64,000 nt of DNA from Trichomonas vaginalis G3 (taxonomy: Eukaryota > Parabasalia > Trichomonadida > Trichomonadidae). Position 1 is the stretch's first letter, and every line of letters begins with the position of its first letter. The notes below the pieces were generated by a model. It did not search any database. It worked only from the letters and a program-made list of their open reading frames with translations, and had not been told where the DNA came from. This document shows, in pieces, positions 58,086 through 64,000 of the stretch. The DNA lies in contig NC_067207.1 in the NCBI RefSeq assembly GCF_026262505.1, positions 19,746,082 through 19,810,081 on the forward strand. Direction: 5' to 3'. A program made the position numbers and the translations under genes.

Positions 58086-58967
58086 AAGGTGACCAAACTA
58101 TTTTTTGAAAGTCCGCCATAACTTTAATGGTACTATTTCAGCGTGTACAATGAATACAAAAATTCTAAGAGTGCCACATAAAATAGTACTTTAGACTTGA
58201 GTTAATGCTACCAAGCAAATGTTAAAAAGATGACTTTAGTGTTTTGATAATCAAAGATTAAAATCATTATTGTCTAAATCAATAATCATAACGACAGAAG
58301 TTAATGTTTTTTCATCAGTGCTTTAAATCTACTTTTAAAAGTATACCTCAAAAATCAAAATATCAAAAAAAATTGGCCGATAGGTTTGGCTTTAATTTTT
58401 GTCTGCTTTTATGATTTGATATGGATGTTATAATTTTAAAAGTTGAGCCAAATTCACCAATAGATTTTTGAGATTTGCAAATACTCAATAATTTTCAGCG
58501 TGTTATCTTTTATTAAAAGAACTATTTGGTTTCAGTATCATATAAATTGATATTTACTTTCTATTTGAACCTTCATTTAGCTAATGATTTAATAATACAG
58601 ATTTCATCTAGTCCTTATAAGAGAATTTTGAATTTGTTATAATAAAAAAACAAACAGATATAGCTTACACTTCTATAATAAAGATACCTTTTATAGAAAT
58701 CAGTATGAAATGTGTTTTGGCTTATTGGAAGCATATCAGACATAATCGCCATAATCAAAAAATCTATATACCCAATAAGTAATAAATTTGTCGATATAGA
58801 TTTTCCATAAAATTAGTTTTTAGTCTGTAGGGTTGTACAAACTGGCACAATTTTGCGGGCCGCGTGCCAGGAGCTGGCACGCGGCCAAAATCAAAAAAGT
58901 GGCCAAAAATCGGGCTCCACCCTTTCCACGCCACTCGGCCTATGACCACAATTATATAATATGCTCA

Positions 58968-59053
58968 TTATTATTTTTTCTTCTTTTCTCTTCTTTTTTT
59001 TTTCTTTTTCTCTTTTCTTTCTTCTTTTTCCCTTTTCCCTTCCTTTTTTTCTA
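58968..59053. repeat. Polypyrimidine tract
   Basis: About 85 bases almost only T and C (TTTTTCTTCTTTTCTCTTC and so on) near the left end of the hAT-like element. Confidence 0.9.
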
Positions 59054-59583
59054 GTTTTGGAAAGGAAAAAGTAAAAAATTTAATAATTAATTTTATTACT
59101 ATGAAAATATACTTTTTAGCTTATATTGTAAGCTGTGAGAGTTTTAAGTGATGGAAGATATAAATCAAATTTGAAATTCAACAAATCTTGTTATGATTAA
59201 GTTGAATATTGTACTCTAATTAAGAGTTTTCAGTTATGAACTCAGGTATTATATAATAAAAGTATAACTCAAGATAATAAAGAGGTTTTTAAAATGTAGA
59301 TCTGAAAATCAAACTATGCTTGTTTGATATGATTAAGTTGAATAATGTTATTTTATTAAATGGTTCAAATCTGTGAAATCGGCAATTACAAATTAAAGGC
59401 GTAGTTCAAAAAATTAAAGAGATTTTAAAAATTTAATATCAGAATTAAACTAAAAAAAGGATTTAGTTATTTCAGTAATTATCAGAAAAGGTTAAAAAGA
59501 TAGGAGTAAGTAATGAGACTTGAGTGAGATGTGAGAAAATCAATAATGTAAATAATTAAATCTTAGAAAATCGAGAGAGTAAG

Positions 59584-59756
59584 TAGTAATGAGAGTTAAG
59601 ATCTGGTTAGTAAGGTAGTAATGAGAGTTAAGATCTGGTTAGTAAGGTAGTAATGAGAGTTAAGATCTGGTTAGTAAGGTAGTAATGAGAGTTAAGATCT
59701 GGTTAGTAAGGTAGTAATGAGAGTTAAGATCTGGTTAGTAAGGTAGTAATGAGAGA
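59584..59756. repeat. 32-bp minisatellite in the hAT-like element
   Basis: About 5.5 copies of a unit beginning GTAGTAATGAGAGTTAAGAT and ending CTGGTTAGTAAG. Essentially identical copies, so recent expansion. Confidence 0.95.
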
Positions 59757-60776
59757 TCTGCGGGCAGTAATGATACATCTATGAGTACATAACTAAAACC
59801 TGAGTTCTATGAGCGAAATCTGAGAGCTAAAAGCTGAGAGATCTAAGGTAAGTAATGAGAGAAGAGAATTTGAAATTTTACAAAATACGTTTACTCATAC
59901 AAAATAATTCGCATTCTTTTATAACGAATCTCAATGCCAATTAATACATAAAACAGATTTTAGCAATCAATTGTAAGATTTAGAAAGATTTTATTTATAA
60001 TCTCAGCCAAATTAACAAATATTTTATTGATTTCGTAAAAAATAGCAATAAAACATAAAAATATGACATTCTATTTTTCCAAAAAAATTTCAAAAATCAT
60101 TTTTTAACATGAAATTTATATTTTTTAATATTATTTTTTAAATTTTGAATTTTTTTTGGAATTTTCAACCATGTCAAAAGTCGGGATCTACAAATGTATT
60201 CTCTTTGACATAGGATAAAAACATCCTTTCTTATAATTTCATTGTAAAATAAAATTTTCTTAAATTTATTGAATCCAAACTCAACTTTGCAACATTTTAT
60301 TATCATAAAAACTAAGAAACATCAGGTAAACTTCAATTTGGAGAGCTTAAAATCATATCTAAATTGAAAAATAAGGGGAAAAAAATTGTAAAAAAAATCT
60401 CATTAGATGGGGCAAAAAGTGACTTTTTTAATGTGTTTTTTTAAAAAATCGTGCCAGCTGGCCAAAAAAGGTGTGCCAGCAGGCGTGCCAGTTTGTACAA
60501 CCCTATTAGTCTGATCTTAAAATAAATTTAATTTTTTATAAAAAAAATCACATTTAAAAGTACCTTTTTAGTAGCTCGAAATCCTGTTGGTGGATTTCGG
60601 GCGTACTTCAAAATTAGCTTTTCTTCTACATATGCAAGCTATATTTTAAATATGGAGCAAATCGGATCGGCGAAAGTAGTTTAGTTACCTTTAACAATAT
60701 TGTAATTAACGATATAAGCCGAGAAATAACTTAACATAGGGTATGTATCTATATGTAAAGGAGTTATAATATAGTT

Positions 60777-61502
60777 TCAGACCGGCTGATCAAAATTAAT
60801 CTCAATAGGGTCAAAATTCCTGTAATCGGCGGATACAAGCATATATCTTGTATTTCCTATCTTTGTGTCACAGCCTGGAATGTATTCTTTCTGTCCATGA
60901 ACGTGTCCGTAAATACATATATCAACATGAGCTGCTTCAATCATTGAAGTAAAGATATTAGGTTCTCCTTTATCAGAAATTGGTGGGAAATGAAGCATAA
61001 GTATTTTCTTGTAAGAATCATCGTATGAAGTTAAAGCTGCAAGTGCTTTCCTCAAGATTTCGAGCTCTTGGTTTTGGTGCTTTCCAAGGCGTCTCATAAT
61101 ACCAACATGACCTTCCCAAGGAAAAGCGCAATTAAAACACCAAAACATTGCTCCGGATATTGCAACATTTCCAATAGTAATAGCTGTTCCTCTAAGAACT
61201 TGCATGTTTGGTGGTAAAAGTGTCTCGTAATCTTCTGGATTTCTATCTGCCCATTGATCATGATTGCCTTGACATAAAATCACTCTACATGTTAGTTTTT
61301 CAATAAATTCGAAGCTTGGTTGTGCAATATCTGGATTGTTTGCGTTAATTAAATCACCTGGAGCTAATAAAATGTCTTCTTTTTTGAGTTTTTTACATAT
61401 ATTAACACGTAACTTTTCATGGTGATCAATCCATTCTGGTCCATATTGATCCATAGTGTGACCAGGAATGTGCCAATCACTCAATGCATAAAATTTTGTC
61501 AT
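60777..61502 (-). CDS. Calcineurin-like metallophosphoesterase, 241 aa
   Basis: Two-metal phosphoesterase. Motifs in order: D9-x-H11 in LSDWHIPG, GD at 49-50 (LLAPGDLIN), GNHD at 79-82, H171 in MLHFPP, and GHVH at 199-202. All metal ligands are present. No signal peptide, so probably cytosolic. The GDLIN and LSDWH forms suit the bacterial-type subfamily acting on small phosphodiesters or phosphoproteins; the substrate cannot be told. Full length; no clear initiator within 20 nt of ATG. Confidence 0.93.
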   Translation of the reverse strand: MTKFYALSDWHIPGHTMDQYGPEWIDHHEKLRVNICKKLKKEDILLAPGDLINANNPDIAQPSFEFIEKLTCRVILCQGNHDQWADRNPEDYETLLPPNMQVLRGTAITIGNVAISGAMFWCFNCAFPWEGHVGIMRRLGKHQNQELEILRKALAALTSYDDSYKKILMLHFPPISDKGEPNIFTSMIEAAHVDICIYGHVHGQKEYIPGCDTKIGNTRYMLVSADYRNFDPIEINFDQPV

Positions 61503-61933
61503 TCAGTTATTAATATATCCGTGTAAACATCTCAAATTAAATCTTCAGATTTACACTTCTTTTTACTCTCCGGAAACATAATCTAAGTTCGTTATCATTA
61601 CCATAGCTCCTCACACTATTTTTAAAGAGAAATCCACTTATAATGCTAGCTACTATACGATAATTTTGATAATATATTTCAATTACTCTCTATTTGTGAA
61701 TTCGACGAACATTGTAATCTAATTAACACACACATCTATGCATAAATTTTTGCTCTAATAAGTTACAATGACATTCAATAAATTTGGATTTGAAGATATG
61801 CTATTCGAACTGGTTTCATGTGTGAAATCATGTTTTATAATCTATACTTAGTAATTACACACACTATTTTAATCTATTCAATCAAAAAATGACGGGGAAC
61901 CGATCATTCCAATAATTTTGTCACTTTTATAAA
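61503..61933. promoter_or_regulatory. Divergent promoter region
   Basis: 430 bp between the divergent phosphoesterase and CUE-domain genes. On the plus side TCACTT at 61921-61926 lies with its A 11 nt before the ATG. Nothing else recognisable. Confidence 0.6.
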
Positions 61934-62356
61934 ATGTCAAGTTACGAAGCTGCTATTGAACAACTTTCAGAGATGTTTCCAAATCATCAAAAGAGCACCA
62001 TTGCATCGACATTGCGCTCGAAAAATGGTGATCTTCAGAATACAATCAACGCACTTTTGAAAATGAAACCAGATAAAGGACCGAAAGTCATTGAAGATGC
62101 ACAATCACAACACATATTCCCAAGTGATTTCATGAGATGGCCTAAAGATGTTCAATACGTTAAAGTTTTTACGGATAATAATTCAAATTCACTATTCGAT
62201 GATGATTCTCAAATGATTCCAATAGAATCAAGCAATGTACCGACTGTTGCTGACGAAAAGACCTTATCTGTAGAGCATTTCAAAGCTACAAATTCATCTA
62301 CTTGGGAGAGCTTTAAACAGAAGTTCAAACAAGGAAGATCCTACGATCAGATATAA
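61934..62356 (+). CDS. CUE-domain protein, 140 aa
   Basis: Residues 3-45 (YEAAIEQLSEMFPNHQKSTI, then STLRSKNGDLQNTINALLKM) form a CUE domain, a three-helix ubiquitin-binding module with the MFP signature. The rest is low in structure with a charged end. Likely a ubiquitin-pathway or trafficking adaptor. Strong initiator 11 nt before ATG supports the start. Confidence 0.88.
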   Translation: MSSYEAAIEQLSEMFPNHQKSTIASTLRSKNGDLQNTINALLKMKPDKGPKVIEDAQSQHIFPSDFMRWPKDVQYVKVFTDNNSNSLFDDDSQMIPIESSNVPTVADEKTLSVEHFKATNSSTWESFKQKFKQGRSYDQI

Positions 62357-62611
62357 TTTATATACTTTTGTATTGTTATTTTTAAATATTAATTCATTTT
62401 CGTTCCTTAGTGTTATTTTTGAACTAAATATAGATAATTCAATGAGCATGTACGAGTGAAATGCATAACTCAATGTAATTTTTATAATTGAGTGTCTATA
62501 TTGAAATTTTTAAATATTTTTCTTGAAATGCAGTATTAGAAAGCTTGCATCTTTTTTTATTTGACAACATCTTCATATGTTTCCTACTTTTGTTCCATTT
62601 ATTCATAAGTG
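62357..62611. promoter_or_regulatory. Spacer and initiator of the phosphatase gene
   Basis: 255-bp tandem-gene spacer. TCATA at 62603-62607 fits the initiator, its A lying 7 nt before the ATG at 62612. Confidence 0.5.
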
Positions 62612-63361
62612 ATGACTTCTTCCTTATCTTTGTTTCTTATGAGTAATGTTAACCAGCTTCCAAACCCTTCAAAACTGTTCAGAATGGGTGATGATGCATA
62701 TTTTATTTCAAACGAACATAATTCATTCGGAGTTGCAGATGGGTTTGGAGTATTTGATCCAAGCCATGGCGACAATTCATCGTATTGGCCAAGAGAATTC
62801 ATGAGTTTATGCAAAGAACATTCAGATTTAAGCACATCTTATGAAATTGCAAAAACAGCTTACGAAAATTTAGCAAGGAATAGATCTGGATCAACAACAT
62901 TCTCAATTGTTAAATTATCACCAGAAAAACTTTACTTCTATACACTAGGAGATTCTTCTTGCGCAGTTCTTAGAGATTATAAACTTGTATTTAAAACAAA
63001 CAACACAGTTCACGACGAAAACTTTCCATATCAAATAGGTACAGTTAACAATGTTTCCATTGAAGCAGGTACAAAACAATGGGTAATTCCTGAATTTGAA
63101 GACACTATTATCTGCGCAACAAAAGGTCTCTGGAAGAATGTTGGTAAGCAAGAAATAGAAAGAATTGCCACCAAATCTTGGATGGCAACAGGAATTCCAT
63201 ATCAATACACAAAATTATTAGCAAAGAATTTAGCTGATGCAGCTGTTATTCATGCAACATCAGTTAAATCAAAAGCTTCTGATTCTGATGATTTCATTCA
63301 TGAAAATCTTCATGATACAACAGTTGTTGCTTCATATGTTTGCACAAACGAAGACCAATAA
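62612..63361 (+). CDS. PPTC7-like PP2C-family phosphatase, 249 aa
   Basis: Metal-dependent Ser/Thr phosphatase of the PPTC7/SpoIIE branch. The start MTSSLSLFLM at 62612 is supported by an initiator 7 nt upstream; an alternative ATG is at 62639. Motifs: FRMGDDAYF near 24-31 and FGVADGFGVFDPS near 39-51 (metal-binding aspartate), SGSTTFSIVKL near 93, YTLGDSSCAVL near 113, and DDTTVVASYV-like HDTTVVASYV at the end. Family members commonly have GVGGW where this has GFGVF. Some T. vaginalis relatives act in organelles; no clear targeting signal is visible here. Confidence 0.87.
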   Translation: MTSSLSLFLMSNVNQLPNPSKLFRMGDDAYFISNEHNSFGVADGFGVFDPSHGDNSSYWPREFMSLCKEHSDLSTSYEIAKTAYENLARNRSGSTTFSIVKLSPEKLYFYTLGDSSCAVLRDYKLVFKTNNTVHDENFPYQIGTVNNVSIEAGTKQWVIPEFEDTIICATKGLWKNVGKQEIERIATKSWMATGIPYQYTKLLAKNLADAAVIHATSVKSKASDSDDFIHENLHDTTVVASYVCTNEDQ

Positions 63362-63730
63362 CTTATATCATACATTGTTATTACTTTATAAATACTAATT
63401 CTTAATTATTAGTTTTTATTTTTAAATATTTTAAATTACGACGGAAAAGCATCAAAACATATCTTTCCATCTTCTCATTTTCATAATGTATGATCTCATA
63501 TTAATCAATTCCTATCAAAACAAATTTCAAAAAATATTTTTTCTTTATTCACAAAAAAAACATGAATTAATTACAGATATCTCTTTGAATTAGGACGTAT
63601 TTATAAAGTACAGCCAGTAAATTATCTGTTACCATATTCATTTATGCCCAATAATTGATTTTCATAATAAAACAATTGCAAAACAGAAATTTATTATAAA
63701 ATATTATAATTTACAAACATAAAAACAAAA
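63362..63730. other. Convergent intergenic region
   Basis: 369 bp of AT-rich DNA between the 3' ends of the phosphatase and the next minus-strand gene. No gene seen. Confidence 0.55.
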
Positions 63731-64000
63731 TTATATATCGTATGTAATTGAAACATCATCATCAGTCAAAACTTCCAAAACATCAGGACATAAGCGAAGT
63801 AGTACATCTAATTTATCGGAAGTAAGATCTAGATGACTATGATTTGAGTATTTAAAGCTTGTACTTGAATTACTTGTCTTTTCTTCTTCGTCAGATTGGT
63901 CAGATTTTAAGTAGATTGGAGATAAATCAAAGTTAATATCGGAATCATTCAGCATAGTTATATTAGTATCAAATGTTACTTCTCTTGTTCTAATTTCAAT
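63731..64000 (-). CDS. C-terminal part of an unknown protein, runs off the right edge
   Basis: Open frame continuing to the window edge (IEIRTREVTFDTNITMLNDS...), ending LRLCPDVLEVLTDDDVSITY. Ser/Asp-rich and acidic. The methionine at 63955 is probably internal because the frame stays open upstream. Too little for a family call. Confidence 0.6.
   Translation of the reverse strand: MEIRTREVTFDTNITMLNDSDINFDLSPIYLKSDQSDEEEKTSNSSTSFKYSNHSHLDLTSDKLDVLLRLCPDVLEVLTDDDVSITYDI

Larger units (their letters stand above)
58828..60505. mobile_element. 1678-bp hAT-like non-autonomous element
   Basis: Perfect 21-bp terminal inverted repeats starting TAGGGTTGTACAAACTGG, flanked by the 8-bp duplication TTAGTCTG (58820-58827 and 60506-60513). 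Copy A of the host repeat shows the empty site near 39128-39136. Subterminal GGCAC/GTGCC words (CTGGCACGCGGCC, GTGCCAGCTGGCC) recall hAT transposase-binding motifs. 8-bp duplications and TAGGG/CAGGG ends are typical of hAT transposons. No transposase inside. Confidence 0.88.
58086..60691 (-). mobile_element. 919-bp-family element, copy B, split by a hAT-like insertion
   Basis: Reverse complement of 38951-39869, 920 bp after subtracting the insertion at 58828-60505 and one 8-bp duplication. Same ends AAGGTGACCAAAC / AAGGTAACTAAAC. TA follows the right end; the left flank is GA, not TA. Few differences from copy A are visible (for example CTCC versus CTAC near one end), so both are fairly young. 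Confidence 0.88.

Noticed and set aside
58833-59054. 73-residue frame ending in Phe/Leu/Ser runs
   Set aside because: Lies in the end of the hAT-like element and its polypyrimidine tract; not a gene.

Overview
The window looks like nuclear DNA of a parabasalid, most likely Trichomonas vaginalis or a close relative. It is AT-rich and its host genes lack recognisable introns. Several host ATGs sit 7 to 13 nt behind an initiator of the trichomonad type TCA(C/T)(T/A). The GAPDH is of the trichomonad, bacterial-like kind, and the intergenic space is filled with Mavericks (Polintons), Mutator-like elements (MULEs) and small inverted-repeat elements.

Layout. Positions 1-20649 hold most of a large Maverick (Maverick 1), entered from inside its capsid gene and ending at its right terminus. 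Its parts are capsid, protein-primed DNA polymerase B, KilA-N/BRO-like regulators, integrase, a long fibre with a phage-like collar domain, an A32-type packaging ATPase and a run of small virion-gene candidates. It has ten or more breaks. After 57 bp a second Maverick terminus begins head to head (20707). This Maverick 2 fragment was hit by a 2410-bp MULE (21328-23737) and then by a third Maverick terminus (24747) that lies in its virion-gene cluster. Maverick 3 runs into a 2.1-kb satellite-like array (26230-28375). From 28376 to about 38780 there are genes of a clearly different Maverick lineage: SF3 helicase, penton-like protein, capsid and an 1084-residue coiled-coil protein. A 1.3-kb element is inserted in it between 109-bp direct repeats.

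Positions 38951-42409 hold a 919-bp inverted-repeat element and a second, almost identical MULE, which abuts a broken ankyrin gene. From 43293 the host takes over: a coiled-coil protein, GAPDH, a type II DnaJ, an IRE/Rim15-like AGC kinase with a zinc finger, a C2-domain protein, a metallophosphoesterase, a CUE-domain protein, a PPTC7-like phosphatase and the tail of an unknown gene. Between them lie two non-autonomous MULE-like insertions in opposite orientation (46749-47670 and 49633-50855), one carrying a nested 291-bp element, and a second copy of the 919-bp element (58086-60691) split by a 1678-bp hAT-like insertion with an 8-bp target duplication.

The most unusual signal is a family of tiny perfect hairpins with mostly 3-nt loops scattered in and between Maverick genes. 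In one gene two homologous copies differ by an in-frame 36-nt insert made of two such hairpins, and an adjacent hairpin shows a compensatory base-pair change. Other points of interest are the pairs of filled and empty insertion sites, the 109-bp flanking duplication, the growth of the 26-28 kb array from a unit still present as two copies in Maverick 1, and transposon ends that contain a host-type initiator.
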